Counted from the first letter of the stretch, positions 1 to 11,206 are shown. The stretch is DNA of 64,000 bases from Carallia brachiata (GCA_021464245.1 JADCRB010000025.1:1336193-1400192), one strand, 5' to 3'. The notes: a model not told the origin generated them from the letters alone. Numbers and translations: made by a program.

Positions 1-866
1 ATAAGGATAATGAACATGGGCCTCCTCCAGTTCTGAGTTATGGACAAGAGTTGAAAGCTTATCCTACCAAACGTGCTTTAGTGGTATCAGCTCCTTTACC
101 CAAGAAAGGCGTTCAGGTATCTCCGGGAGTGTGTTCTGCGGATAGTGCAAAGGATGGTTCCTCATAAGGTGGGGTGTTTCAACACCGACGGGGAATACAG
201 CGACAGAGGGTGTGGGATGTTGTAGTCCACTAATTGAAGTTCTGGTAACGGAGGAAGAGGCGGCAGAAGCTACTCTAGGAAGGGTTGACAGCTTTAAAAT
301 CCAGGAACGGATTTTACGGGATTCGGAGGCAAATACGGCAGGTAATCTCAATCCAATTCAAGGCGCTAATCAGGTAATGATTGGTGCAGATTTTGAAGAT
401 CACGAATAATCAGGATCAACTGCCTATCGAGACTTTAGCCTTCCATGTTGGCAAACTTAATTATGGGGATTCTACCGTGAAAGCACCCAAAACTAAGTCA
501 AAGTCTTTATTGATACGGTTATGAAGAATCTTTCTTAAAGTGGGTTTCTGTTTGCAGATTCGGGTGGATTATCTTCGGGCCCAAATCTTGTCGTGGCCCA
601 TACGGATTCAATTTCAGATAACAATCAGCTCCAGTGACCTCCCCCCGTAAGTTTATGTCTCAGGATTTTCCTTCTTCATCAAGGCGTCAAAACACTTGTA
701 ATAGGGGAAATTCATCTCCTAGAAATATGTGACTCTCTCAGGCAAACGTACCTCCATGGCACTTTCACAAGGTGATATCCTACCTATTGAAGTTCATCCT
801 AATGAAAAGAACAGGATGGTTCATCCTATTATTTCGGCAGAGGCTGCGAGGCAGCCCTGTTGCCAG

Positions 867-1597
867 TTATGAAAATCCTATGTTAGGACTGCCATGGTTT
901 AGGGACACCACGTGTAGTCAACTGACTTAAAAAGCTCATTGAACTTCAAGTCCCTAGTCTGGTCTTCTTAATGGAGACTAGGCTTAAAGCTTCAGAGATG
1001 GGAAAGTTGAAATCCAAGCAATGGTTTTTGTGGGCTATTTGTTGATTGTCGTGGAGTTGGGAGGAGTAGAGGAGGAGGCCAGGGGTTGTTGTGGAGAGAC
1101 AGATCGTTGGTGGAACTTCAGTCGATGTCTGAGCATCACTTTGATGTTGAGGTTATCGTTGGTGCTTCTACAGATAAGTGGTGCTTCTTAGGCACATACG
1201 GTTGGCCAACAGATGCAGAGAAAGTTAACATATGGGCTTTGCTTTGGCATTTTTATGGTCAATCACAATTGCCTTGGCTTTGTGCTGGGGACTTCAACAA
1301 GATTCTATTCTCCTTGGACAAGAAAGGTGGTCGGCCAAGGCCACTTGATTTTGTGGAAAGATTTTTGATTGTTTGCAAGATTGTAATCGTTTGGAGTTGG
1401 GGTATTCGGGAGCAGATTTTACATGGTCTAATAGTAGAGAAGGTTTGAACAATGTTCAGGCGAGATTGGATAGAGCTTGTGCCAACCAAGGCTTCTTCAA
1501 CATGTTTTTGAGAATTCATGTTACACACCTCTCTCGCTTTGGTTTAGATCATGCCCCAATTGAGTTAATTGTTGAGTTAAATTCTCTTAACTGTTAG
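867..1597 (+). pseudogene. LINE endonuclease domain, broken
   Basis: Conceptual translation in shifting frames gives the order expected of an exonuclease/endonuclease/phosphatase fold. It starts with a HGLGTPRVV-like stretch, then LVFLMETRL near 965-985 (the catalytic Glu), GTYGWPT near 1192, AGDFNKIL near 1283-1306 (the Asp/Asn pair), ADFTWSN near 1410 and LDHAPI near 1546-1560 (the catalytic His, usually SDHxPI). In L1 elements this enzyme nicks target DNA to prime reverse transcription. The frame changes near 1370-1450 and stops upstream of 1086 make it non-functional. The longest intact piece is 1086-1448. Confidence 0.85.
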
Positions 1598-1931
1598 TAA
1601 TCGAAAATTCTCCTTTTTCCATTTTGAATCCATGTGACTTAGGGAACCTTTTTGTGCATGCACAGTAGAATCCTCATGGCAGAATTCTAAGGATCGGTCC
1701 CCTACTGTTCACCTACTAGCCCTTATTCATGATTGCTTCGTGGCTTTGAAAGATTGGGAAAAATCCACGTTTGGTCATGTAAACGCCTAGCTCCACTACT
1801 TGCATCAACAACAAAATTTATTGGAGCAAGCAACACTGACTGTTGGGGTGTTGGAGCAACTTAAAATTGTCCATATTTCTATTGAAGAACTTTTGCAGAG
1901 AGAGGAAGCTATGTGGGCCTAGCAGTCAAGA

Positions 1932-2960
1932 GTGAATTGGCTCCGGGATGGGGACAAAAACACCCGATACTTCCATTCAATGGCCACTCAACGCCATAAA
2001 CAGAATTTCATGCACCCAGTGGCCGATGACTGTGGCAATGTTCATACAGGTGATGTTGCGATAGTAGCCACTTTCACGGCTTACTATCAATCTTTATTAT
2101 CCTCTACAGGTGCGGACTCAATGGATCAAGTTGTGCAATCTGTTGAACACAAGGTGGCAGATCAAATGAACCCTCTATTATGCAGACCTTTCACTGCTGA
2201 GGAGGTCCACAAAGCACTTTTTCAAATGCACCCTTCTAAGGCACCCAGACCGGATGGTATGCCAGCACTCTTCTTTCAAAAGTTTTGGAATGTGGTGGCT
2301 CTGATGTTGTTTCCTCTGTTTTAAATATCCTGAATAATGGTGGGGATCCGAGTAGTCTCAATTGCACCCATATTTGTCTGATATCAAAGGTGTCATCTCT
2401 ATCCTCTTGTAAAGATTTTCGGCTAATAAGCTTGTGCAATGTGGTCATTAAAATCATTACCAAGGCAATAGATAACCGGCTTAAATTAGTTCTTCCACAA
2501 ATGATCTCGGAGCAACATAGTGCTTTTGTAGCTTGTTAGCTTATTACAAACAATGCATTAATTGCTTATGGGATTTTCCATCACATGCGGTACAGAACTT
2601 CCGGGAAGAAATGGTATTTGGCCCTGAAGCTGGATATGAGCAAGACTTACGATAGGTTGGAGTGGTCTTTTTTTTAGAAAATATCTGTTTCAAGTTGGGT
2701 TTTCCTCCAGCTTGGGTATCTATGGTTATGAGGTGTGTCTCGACGGTCTTGTACTTTGTGATTGTTAATTCAAGGCCTAGGGATGTCTTCAAACCCTTAC
2801 AAGGTCTTCACCAAGGGATCCCACTCTTACCTTACTTGTTTTTACTTTGTACAGAGGGCCTCTCATCATCATTATCCCAAGCAAAAGCAACGGGAAGCTC
2901 TGTGATGTGAAAATTTGCTCGGTTGTGCCTGCGATTTCTCACTTGTTTTTCATAGATGAC
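1932..2960 (+). pseudogene. LINE reverse transcriptase, broken
   Basis: The segment opens with NWLRDGDKNTRYFH, the usual entry to plant LINE RT. It continues through a KAPRPDGMPALFF-type motif (about 2236-2275), an LISLCNVVIKIITKAI block (2420-2470), motif A KLDMSKTYDRLEW (about 2625-2664), motif B QGLHQGIPLLPYLF (about 2800-2845) and the catalytic FIDDSLIF (about 2946-2970). In motif B the usual GDP reads GIP. Frames switch near 2290 and 2540, with stops near 2677 and 2908. The two Asp of the FxDD box survive, but no continuous protein can be made. Confidence 0.88.
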
Positions 2961-3379
2961 AGTCTCATCTTTTTATGAGCTTTTAATGTAGAATGTGAGC
3001 TCATTGAAGATTTATTGGCTAAGTATGGAGCAGCATTAGGTCAAAAAATCAATTTCGACAAGAATCAGAATATCCCAAGTGCTAGATGACGGGAAATTGA
3101 AAGAATTCTTAATGCCAAACCAGCATGGTCACAGAGGAGTTATTTGGGGCTACCTATGCTAATGGGACAATCAACAAAGCGTCTTTTCAATGCTTATGAA
3201 TAGGGTGCATTGAAGGATCAATGGGTAGAAGGAAAAAATGCTGTTGATCGCTAGGAAAGAGGTCCCTGTGAAAGCTGATGTACAAGCAATTCTGACTTAT
3301 ATGATGGGTTGCTTCAAATTGCCACAAACCTTATGTGAAGAGATGGCTAAGCCGGTGAATCAATTTCAATGGGGTGGGA

Positions 3380-4140
3380 ATGATGATTAGAGAAAACTTC
3401 ATTGGTCATTGTGGGAGAAGATGACATGCAGCAAAGTAGAGGGAGGACTGGGATTTTGAGATTTTCAAAACTTTAATCTTGCGATGTTAGGCAAACAAGC
3501 ATGGCATTTGGTGGTGAATGAAAGTTCTCTCTTGGGCCTCATCCTTAAGGCTAGATATTACCCTCATGTCCCTTTTCTAGAAAGTCGAATGGGTTATTGC
3601 CCAAGCTTCACATGGCTCATTATACAAGCTTCAAAGCCTCTCCTTCGAAGTGGGTTAAGGTGGCTAGTTGGAAATAGAGGAAGGATTAATATATATGGTA
3701 GGACGCATGGCTCCCCAACTCTAATGGTTTCAGGGTCCTCTCTCCACAGCAACCTATGAATATTAATTGGGTATCAGATCTTAATGACCCGGATACAAGG
3801 TGGTGGAGGGAATAAGTGGTTTGAGGCAATTTTTCTACTACTGAGGCCGAACAAATTTTGTCAATAGCATTAAGCTCTAGGTTGCCAGAAGATAAGCTCT
3901 CTTGGCACTATGAATGGAATGGTATATACTCAATTAGAAGTGCTTATCATCTGGCACAGACACTTAAACAAGCTCGGTACCCGAACTATCGATATTTTCT
4001 TTTGAAGGGAGTAATGGCTTGTGGAAATTTCTATGGCATTTACACATCCCTAGCAAAATTAAATTCTTTCTGTGGAGGCCTGTAAAAATTACTTCCCAGC
4101 ACATGTTAACTTGGTTAGCAGGGGGGGTTAGGGTGGATGT
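3380..4140 (+). pseudogene. LINE C-terminal region and first half of zf-RVT
   Basis: A WSLWEKMTCSKVEGGLGF-like block (about 3400-3460) is followed by an open piece at 3484-3759 (AMLGKQAWHLV..., LILKARYYPH) and another at 3858-4085 (DKLSWHYEWNGIYSIRSAYHLA). These are the conserved region between RT and the zf-RVT zinc domain of plant LINEs. Stops separate the pieces. The sequence is cut at 4140 by Copia-1 and resumes at 9051. Confidence 0.8.
4136..4140. repeat. Target-site duplication of Copia-1 (left)
   Basis: The pentamer GATGT immediately precedes the left LTR and is repeated at 9051-9055 immediately after the right LTR. A 5-bp duplication is normal for Copia integrase. Confidence 0.9.
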
Positions 4141-4516
4141 TGTAAGAGCTAAAACAAACTAAAACAAAGAAAATTTTTGGAGATAAGTGCAGAGAGAAGA
4201 GTATTTCATATCCCACACATAGTTCAGCTAATAAAGCAGACATACATACAGTTCAAGACTGCAATTTACTGTTACAAAAATTGACATTGTACCTGCAGCA
4301 TGGTCTAGGTATACTAGCCCTCAACTTTACACAAATTGAGGATTACAAAAGATCATAGTACCTAACAAGGACAACATAATAGAATATAAAACTGATTACA
4401 AAAGTCCCTCTTAAACTGCTACTGTAGTTTCTGCTACTTTTTTATCTACTGCAGGATTGTTGTTGTGAACTCCACTTCTTCTAGAGTCTCTAGGAAAACT
4501 CTCATTAGCTTTGACA
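4141..4516 (-). repeat. Copia-1 3' LTR
   Basis: 376 bp, beginning TGTAAGAGC and ending TTTGACA on the plus strand. By eye it differs from the right LTR by one terminal C/T change, a 1-bp indel near 4433 and a 4-bp indel near 4460. This is about 99% identity and implies a recent insertion. Confidence 0.95.
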
Positions 4517-4530
4517 CTCCTCTTTGAGAT
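4517..4530 (-). promoter_or_regulatory. Copia-1 polypurine tract
   Basis: On the minus strand the sequence just upstream of the 3' LTR reads ATCTCAAAGAGGAG. It is purine-rich and directly abuts the LTR start, as expected for the plus-strand DNA primer. Confidence 0.7.
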
Positions 4531-4917
4531 TTTTACTAGAGACTCCCAGTTTGCTTCTTAACATTTGAAACTTAAACTTTGATAGAGGCTTTGTAAGGAT
4601 GTCTGCAAGTTGATCCTCTGATCTGCAATACTTCAGCTTGATCACTTCATTTCTTTCAGCTTCTCGGATTGCATGATACTTGACATTTATGTGCTTTGTC
4701 TTTCCATGTGAACTGGATTTTCAGCTATACTTATAGCTGATTTGTTGTCACACCAAATTGTAGTGGCTGCACTTTGTTCAAAACATAGGTCCTGCAAAAT
4801 TTTTCTTATCCAAATTGCCTGATTTGTTGCTGCTGCTGCTGCCACATATTCTGCCTCTGCAGATGATTGTGCTACAACCTTGTTTCTTAGAATTCCAGCT
4901 AAATGCACCTGAACCAA
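4527..4917 (-). pseudogene. Copia-1 RNase H and C-terminus
   Basis: The minus-strand piece 4687-4917 contains [13 protein letters not shown] and [16 protein letters not shown], the hallmarks of Copia RNase H. Past its stop, another frame gives a [17 protein letters not shown] tail near 4570-4610, the usual end of Copia pol. Between 4917 and 5107 the expected text (RYLKGTHQLGIWYKP, then YVDSDWAGS) is recoverable only by changing frame, so at least one indel lies there. Confidence 0.88.
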
Positions 4918-5106
4918 GTGAGAACATATAACCTGTGGTACTTTTCATGTCCTCAACACTCCCAGCCCAATCACTATCTACATACCCAAGTAACTTGCCT
5001 TTATTAACTGGTTTATACCAGATTCCCAGCTGATGAGTGCCTTTTAAGTATCTGAGGGCTCTTTTAGCTGCATCAAAAATGTAGATTTGTTGGCTTCTGC
5101 ATGAAT

Positions 5107-6414
5107 CTAGACAATAAGGCTGCTTGTGAACATCATGTCAGGCCTGCTTGCTGTTAAATAAAGTAAGCTCCCAATTAAACTTCTATAATAGGATGCATTG
5201 ATCTCCTTTTCTCCATCTCCTTTTTTCAGTTTCACATTCACAGCTAGAGGTGTTGCAACAGGCTTTGAATGTTGCATCTTGAATCTCTTTAATAACTCTA
5301 AGGCATACTTTCTTTGGCAAAGAAAAATGCCTTCTTCAGTTTGATGAACCTCCAGCCCAAGAAAGTAACTCATATCCCCCAAATCTGTCATTTCAAATTG
5401 AGCTTGCATTTCAGCACTAAACTTCAGTAGCACTTCTTCTTGATCACCTGTAACAAGCAAGTCATCAACATATAGGGACACAATTAAAATTTCTCTAACT
5501 GAACTCTTCTTCACATATAGAGTAGCATCATTGTCACTCCTCTTGAAGTTTTGGTTGCATAGAAAGGTATCAATTCTGCTATACCAAGTCCTTGGGGCTT
5601 GCTTGAGGCCATATAAGGCCTTGTGCAATTTGTAGGCCTTGTGCTCACTGCCTTTTATGACAAACCCTTCAGGTTGGCAAACATAGATCTCTTCTTTTAG
5701 AATTCCATTCAAGAAGGCAGATTTGACATCCAAATGTTTTATTTTCCATCTCCTTTGAGCTGCAAGAGCCATTAGAATCCTGATTGTATCCATTCTAGCA
5801 ATAAGAGCAAAGGTATCTGTGTAGTCAATACCTTGCTGTTGTGAGTAACCTTTCACCACAAGCCTTGCCTTATACTTGCTCACTATTCCATCAGGATTGA
5901 GCTTTACTCTGAACACCCACTTTACTCCTATTGCATGCTTGTTGGCAGGTTTTTCAACTAGCTCCCAGGTATGATTCTTCTCTATCACTAAAATCTCTTC
6001 CTTCATTGCTTGTTTCCACTCAGAAAATTTGTTAGCTTCCTCAAAGTTTGTAGGCTCTACAATCATTCTGTTGCACCTTGCATACACATCTTCAAGTGAT
6101 CTGGTACCTCTTATAGGAGGATCATCATAATCATTTGAATCTATGTCAGACCCCTCATTTGCAGCATCTATCACTTGTGTGTTATCTTCCTTTAGTGACT
6201 GAGCTTCTTTCCAGTCCCAATGTGCATTCTCATCAATCTTTAGGTCCCTGCAAACCAAAACCTTGCCAGATACAATGTTATAAACCCTGTAGCCTTTTGA
6301 TTGAGAACTGTAACCCACCAAAATTCCTTTTTCTGCCTTTTCGTCCAGCTTGCCTCTTTTAGCATGTGGCACCCAAACATAACATAGAGACCCAAATATT
6401 CTCAAGTGCCTCAC
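5107..6414 (-). pseudogene. Copia-1 reverse transcriptase, long open piece
   Basis: The longest open frame in the window (435 codons). It starts inside the integrase C-terminal region (RHLRIFGSLCYVWVP, KGILVGYSSQSKGYRVYN) and then covers RT. The RT part has the entry WKQAMKEEI, WVFRVKLNPDG, motif A IKHLDVKSAFLNG, LYGLKQAPRTWY and the catalytic YVDDLLVTG. It ends at SRPDMMFTSSLIV, where an indel throws it out of frame before RNase H. The RT core itself is complete and shows all expected catalytic residues. It is part of a broken polyprotein and not a gene of its own. Confidence 0.93.
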
Positions 6415-6440
6415 TGAAGGTTTGATGCCAGTCCATGCCT

Positions 6441-6983
6441 CTAGAGGAGTCTTCCTTGCACTGCTTTTGTGGGCAACCTGTTCTGCAAGTACACAGTATT
6501 AACTGCTTCTGCCCAAAACATCTTTGGTAACTTTTTTTCAAAGAGCATACACCTTGCCATCTCAACCACTGATCTGTTTCTTCTTTCTACAACTCCATTT
6601 TGCTGTGGAGAGTAGCTTACAGTCAGTTGATGATGAATTCCCAAATCAGTACAAAATTGATTGAATTCATTTGAAGTGTATTCCTTGCCATTGTCTGATC
6701 TTAAAATCTTCAATATTTCTCCACTTTGAGTTTCAACAGAGGCTTTAAACCTCTTAAATAAGTCAAAGACTTCTGACTTTTGCTTCATAAAGTACACCCA
6801 TGCCATTCTTGTATAATCATCTATAAAAAGAAGAAAGTACTTGCTTCCATTTAATGATTCAGTTTGCATTGGCCCACACACATCAGAGTGAATTAACTCC
6901 AATTTTCTGTTGGCTCTCCAAGCACCTGAATTAAAAAGGTACCCTATGCTGTTTCCCAAGTTCACAACTCTCACATACACCAA
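6441..6983 (-). pseudogene. Copia-1 integrase core
   Basis: A 180-codon piece with the rve integrase core: [11 protein letters not shown] (first Asp), [24 protein letters not shown] (second Asp) and [18 protein letters not shown] (catalytic Glu). The DDE triad is complete. The frame changes near 6960 (from the zinc region) and near 6455 (into the RT piece). Confidence 0.92.
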
Positions 6984-7170
6984 TTTGTGAGTCCATAATT
7001 GGCAAGTCTGTTATCAAATTCTGCTTCTGAGCTAATTGAATTGACCTGGTGTTGTGATGACCTAACCTCTTGTGCCATAAATGTGTACTTTCAACAACTC
7101 TACTGCTGTTACATTCTGACTCCTCAATTTCAGATAGATTCACAACAAAACTTCTATTTTGCATAGGCAC
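6931..7170 (-). pseudogene. Copia-1 GAG-pre-integrase (HHCC) region
   Basis: The text includes HLWHKRLGHHNTRSIQLA and later [14 protein letters not shown], the His-His-Cys-Cys zinc-binding domain that precedes Copia integrase. It is joined to the protease frame by a frameshift near 7195 and to the integrase core by another near 6960. Confidence 0.9.
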
Positions 7171-7172
7171 AT

Positions 7173-7625
7173 TTATGAACTCAGTTCCAGTAGATCATAA
7201 ACTATGCAATGATCATTTTTAAACAAAAGTGTATAGCCATTTTGCATAATTTGGCCTACACTTAATAAGTTTTGATCCAAATCTGGAATTAGCAAAACAT
7301 CTGAAATTGTGTGTGTACCTGAGGAGGTGTATCTAGTGACTGTGCCCTTTCCTTTCACTGCAACCTTAGCTCCATTCCCAATCTTCACAGCTCCACTGAA
7401 TGGCTTTAACTCTTTAAAAAACTCAGAATGACCTGTCATGTGGTGTGTGCAACCACTATCCAAGTACCAAGCTTCATGCTTTTCACTTCCATTTACTAGC
7501 AATGCTACAAATAGATTTTCTTCCTTTACTTCTTCTTCAGTAAAATTTGCTGTCTGCTTAGTCTGCTGGTTTTGAGTTCCAGGTTGACTCTGCTGCTGTT
7601 GCTTTTTTCTGCAGTTTCTTTCCAC
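7173..7625 (-). pseudogene. Copia-1 protease region
   Basis: A 150-codon piece with WYLDSGCTHHMTG, the aspartic protease active site of plant Copia elements (D-S-G), followed by VLLIPDLDQNLLSVGQ. The two zinc knuckles of gag end just before it in the same frame. The last few residues of this open frame are out-of-frame readthrough after the indel near 7195. Confidence 0.92.
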
Positions 7626-8487
7626 ATGGCCAAATTTCTGGCAATATCTGCATTGTATTTTTCCTTTCCAGTAACAATTTTCTGCAGCATGATTTGTTCT
7701 TTTGCAGGTGGAGCAAGGAGGAAAACTTCCCCACTTTGCTGTAGCTTTTCCAAATTCTTGTGGCTTACCCTTGCTGATGTGCTAAGTGATAGGCTGTTTT
7801 TTCTTTTCTTTTGCTGTTTGTTGCTTTCCTTTAGCTTTAGCTACTAAAGCAGTCTCTCCACTGCCTTCACCCCACATATTTCTTCTCTGTTCTTGTGCTT
7901 CAAGAGCACCCAAGAACTCTGACAAGGTCATTTGACTCAGATCCTTTGAATCTTCAAGTGATCATATCTTAGCTTCAAACTTTGGTGGAAGGCTGACCAA
8001 GACTTTCTCCACAATCCTCTTATCTGTTAAGTCTTCTCCCATTAACCTGATTTGATTAACTACCTCCTGTAACTTGGAAGTATAGTCCTTCAATGAGTCT
8101 GTTTCGTTCATTCTGAGCATTTCAAATTCTCTCTTCAAATTTAGAATCTTCACTTGCCTTGGTCTTGTCACTACCATAGAACTCATCTTTAAGCTTATCC
8201 CATGCCTCCTTGGCTGATGTACAAGCCATAATTCTAGTGAAAATGACATCAGACAAAGCTGATTGTATGCATGTTAATGCCTTGTACTTCTTTGCACTTT
8301 CTTCTTTATGAAACTTAATTTGGTTTACTGTTGGATTCTCAGGCAAGGGTGGTGGATCCCTGCCTGTTTCTACCACTTCCCACAAGTCATGTGCCTGTAG
8401 ATAGGTCTTCATCTTCACTGACCAAAGCTGGTAATTGGAACCAGTGAAGATTTGAGGTGTAGGAATGTTAACATTGCTGGAAGTCAT
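7626..8487 (-). pseudogene. Copia-1 gag with two zinc knuckles
   Basis: Gag starts at the ATG ending at 8487, 171 bp downstream of the PBS. The N-terminus (PQIFTGSNYQLWSVKMKTYL) matches plant Copia gag (DUF4219/UBN2 type). After a frameshift near 8130 it continues through LKREFEMLRMNETDS and VEKVLVSLPPKFE. Two CX2CX4HX4C knuckles lie at about 7630-7715 on the minus strand (CSTCKRTNHAAENC and CRYCQKFGHVERNC). In-frame stops interrupt the protein at 7962-7964 and near 7780. Confidence 0.88.
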
Positions 8488-8658
8488 GATCCCTGAACCT
8501 TCTCTCGTGTTTCACTCTAGTCTGACCTCAGAAACTCTCTTTGTCAACCTGTTTTTTTTTTCTTTTTCTGCACTATGTCCTCACAAATTTCTCTCACAAA
8601 CTCTCTAGTTTTTACTCTCTTTCTTTGATCCCACAGCCCCCCAATAAGATCCTCGAAG

Positions 8659-8671
8659 CTCTGATACCATT
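8659..8671 (-). promoter_or_regulatory. Copia-1 primer-binding site (tRNA-iMet)
   Basis: The plus strand reads GCTCTGATACCATT immediately before the right LTR. On the element strand this is TGGTATCAGAGC, the complement of the 3' end of plant initiator tRNA-Met. This fixes the minus orientation and the 5' LTR boundary. Confidence 0.93.
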
Positions 8672-9050
8672 TGTAAGAGCTAAAACAAACTAAAACAAAG
8701 AAAATTTTTGGAGATAAGTGCAGAGAGAAGAGTATTTCATATCCCACACATAGTTCAGCTAATAAAGCAGACATACATACAGTTCAAGACTGCAATTTAC
8801 TGTTACAAAAATTGACATTGTACCTGCAGCATGGTCTAGGTATACTAGCCCTCAACTTTACACAAATTGAGGATTACAAAAGATCATAGTACCTAACAAG
8901 GACAACATAATAGAATATAAAACTGATTACAAAAGTCCCTCTTAAACTGCTACTGTAGTTTTGCTACTTTTTTATCTACTGCAGGATTGTTGCTTGCTGT
9001 GAACTCCACTTCTTCTAGAGTCTCTAGGAAAACTCTCATTAGCTTTGATA
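8672..9050 (-). repeat. Copia-1 5' LTR
   Basis: 379 bp, beginning TGTAAGAGC and ending TTTGATA, where the terminal CA has mutated to TA. It is followed by the duplicated target GATGT at 9051-9055. Confidence 0.95.
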
Positions 9051-9270
9051 GATGTGAACTGCCCACAATGTGGATTGGAACTCGAGACTACTTCCCATGC
9101 CTTATTCTTTTGTTCATGGGTGCCTATGGCTTGGTTTACTAGTCCTCTTGGATTGCAGGTCAGAGAAGAAGCCAAAGATGACATATGGTATTGGCTTTGG
9201 TTTTTTAAGGAGGCAAGCGACAGTGCTGTAATAGAGAATCTGTACAGTACATCAGAGCTAGGAGAGCTTT
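9051..9270 (+). mobile_element. LINE continuation: second half of zf-RVT
   Basis: Directly after Copia-1 the plus strand encodes CPQCGLELETTSHALFFC, the Cys/His pattern of the zf-RVT domain, then VPMAWFTSPLG and WYWLWFFKEA. This matches the LINE interrupted at 4140 and shows the two parts were contiguous. The end near 9270, where Copia-2 begins, is approximate. Confidence 0.85.
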
Positions 9271-9318
9271 GATTTGGGATTATTGTTGATACTAATGAAT
9301 TGAGAATCATCCATAATA

Positions 9319-9330
9319 TGCCCCCTCAAG
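9319..9330 (-). promoter_or_regulatory. Copia-2 polypurine tract
   Basis: The minus strand reads CTTGAGGGGGCATA just after the final ADALTKPLSKQRLHSLR motif of pol. This TTGAGGGGG tract is the standard PPT position. The sequence below 9318 should be the start of a truncated 3' LTR. Confidence 0.65.
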
Positions 9331-10085
9331 ATGGTGGTCGGTGGAAGAACACTAATCTTGACACGTAATGAATGTAATCTTTGTTTGCTAAGAGGCTTGG
9401 TAAGTGCATCGGCAAGCTGATTAGCAGAAGAAACATGTGACACGCGAATTTCACCATTCTAGACCTTTTCGCGAACAAAATGGAAATCAATGGCAATGTA
9501 TTTCATTCGAGAATGGAAGACCGGAATAGAGCAAAGATAGGTAGCACCAACATTGTCACAATAAACAATAGGAGTAGTAGGAATATTAACTCCCAATTCA
9601 CGAAGTAAGGATTGGATCCAAGTCATTTCACAGGCGATGGAGGTTACGACTCTATATTCTGCTTCAGTGGAGGAGCGAGCAATGGAGCATTGCTTCTTAG
9701 AGCTCCATAAGATAGCATTATTACCAAGGAACACAATATGGACACTAGTAGAAGTGCGATCATCAGGATTGCCGGCCTAGTTTGCATCAGAGTATCCATG
9801 GAGAAGAAGAGGAGAGTTACAACGAAGAAACAGACCGTGACTAATGGTACCGCGAAGATAGCGAAGAAGCCGTTTGACAACTAACCAGTAAGAGGATGTG
9901 GGGCGATGCATGAATTGAGAAAGTTTGTTGACAGCGAATGCTATATCAGGACGAGTCAGAGAAAGATATTGCAATCCTCCAACAATGGCTCTATATTCTG
10001 TGGCGTCAGTTAGAGAGTTGCCATTTGAAAGTGTGGGAACTTGATTAGGTGCCATAAGCATATGAACTTCATTAGCAGCAAGCAT
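9330..10085 (-). pseudogene. Copia-2 RNase H, broken
   Basis: Three minus-strand pieces (9777-10085, 9459-9734, 9258-9443) give SLTDATEYRAIVGGLQYLS, RPDIAFAVNKLSQFMH, LRYLRGTISHGLFL, CSIARSSTEAEYRVV, YCDNVGATYL and ANQLADALTKPLS. This is the full RNase H order of Copia pol. A stop at 9777 and an indel near 9740 break it. The DATEYR and SSTEAEYR boxes are intact. Confidence 0.9.
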
Positions 10086-11206
10086 CTTTGTTTTCTCCAG
10101 GAGATTATGAATGTACTTCTGTTGGGAGAGGAGAATGCCAGAAGAAGTGGGAATAACTTCTAGTCCTAGGAAATGTGATAAGGAACCAAGATCTTTAATG
10201 GAGAATTTGGCAGAGCACTAGTGAATCGTTGAAGGAGAGCATTATCATTTTCTGTAAGAATCAAATCATCGACATACACTAAAAACAAACATGGTGAGAT
10301 GATTTTGTTGAAAGATAAATAGAGATGTGTTAGATTTAGAATTCACAAACCCAAAGGAAAGGAGGAACTGACGGAGCTCATGGTACCAAGCCCGAGGGGC
10401 ATGTTTGAGGCCATAAAGTGCCTTTTTCTGATGACAAACATAATTTGGATGGGTTTGATCTACGAAACCAGGTGGTTGAGACATATATACATCCTCATTT
10501 AGGTGACCATGCAAGAAGGCACTGTTGACATCTAGTTGTTTTAGAGGCCAACCTCGAGCGAGAGCAAGACACAAGACAAGGCAAATTGTGGTAGGCTTAA
10601 TTATAGGGCTAAAAGTCTCGTGGAAGTCGATACCAAGGCGTTGGTGGAATCCTTTGGCAACTAGATGGGCCTTGCAACGATCAACAGTTCCATCGGGGTG
10701 ATGTTTAACCCGAAAAACCCATTTGCAGCCCACTAGGTTTTCAGAAGGATGTGGGGGAACTAATGACCAAGTACCATTGCGTAGAAGGGCATCAAATTCA
10801 ACAGACATTGCTTCACACCATCGTGGAGATTTAAGGGCCTGGTAATAGTACTGGGAATGGTTGGGAGATGGATGGATGCATAAGTGAGCTTTTGGATGGG
10901 TTTATAAATGTGATTTTTGGCTCTAGTTTGCATAAGATGAATGTTAGGGGGAGGGGCCTGAGGTAGAGACGGTGAGGTAGACTTTGGTGGCATGGTGGAA
11001 GATATGGGTTTAAAAGTGGGAGGAGAGGGAGAATTACCAGAGACAGCAGAATCGTGCAAGTCACCAAAAGACGATGTAATAGTCTGGGAAGTGCCATCAC
11101 TATCTGCAAGTTGTGAGGAAATGGAAGAGGAATCATTAGGGGCACCCAATGGAGAGTGAGTAGAGATAATGGGTGGGACTACAGATGAAGGAGGTAGAAT
11201 TGACAC
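10086..11206 (-). pseudogene. Copia-2 reverse transcriptase and linker, broken
   Basis: The 10760-11206 piece is the Pro/Ser-rich linker, ending in MQTRAKNHIYKP. The 10266-10808 piece is RT, with WSLVPPHPSENLVGCKWVFRVK, motif A LKQLDVNSAFLHG and LYGLKHAPRAWY. The catalytic YVDDLIL is encoded near 10265-10285, but one frame away from the rest. The motifs survive; the frame does not. Confidence 0.9.

Larger units (their letters stand above)
1..4140 (+). mobile_element. Decayed LINE (L1-type non-LTR retrotransposon), main part
   Basis: Remnants of a plant L1-like element run from the window edge to the Copia-1 insertion point. In order they are ORF1-like debris (1-860), an apurinic endonuclease (from about 867), a reverse transcriptase (about 1930-2960) and a C-terminal region leading to a zf-RVT zinc domain. 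The domain order is diagnostic. Many stops and frame changes break the frame, so it is dead. The zf-RVT coding sequence resumes at 9051 after Copia-1, which shows that the LINE is the older element. Its 5' end lies outside the window and its 3' end is lost at Copia-2. Confidence 0.9.
4141..9050 (-). mobile_element. Copia-1, full-length Ty1/Copia LTR retrotransposon inserted in the LINE
   Basis: A complete element of about 4.9 kb in minus orientation, with two almost identical LTRs (4141-4516 and 8672-9050), an initiator tRNA-Met primer-binding site next to the right LTR, a purine tract next to the left LTR, and a GATGT target duplication. The internal order on the minus strand is gag, protease, integrase, RT, RNase H, which is Copia order. 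The polyprotein carries several frameshifts and stops. It interrupts the LINE zf-RVT domain, which continues on both sides. Confidence 0.96.
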
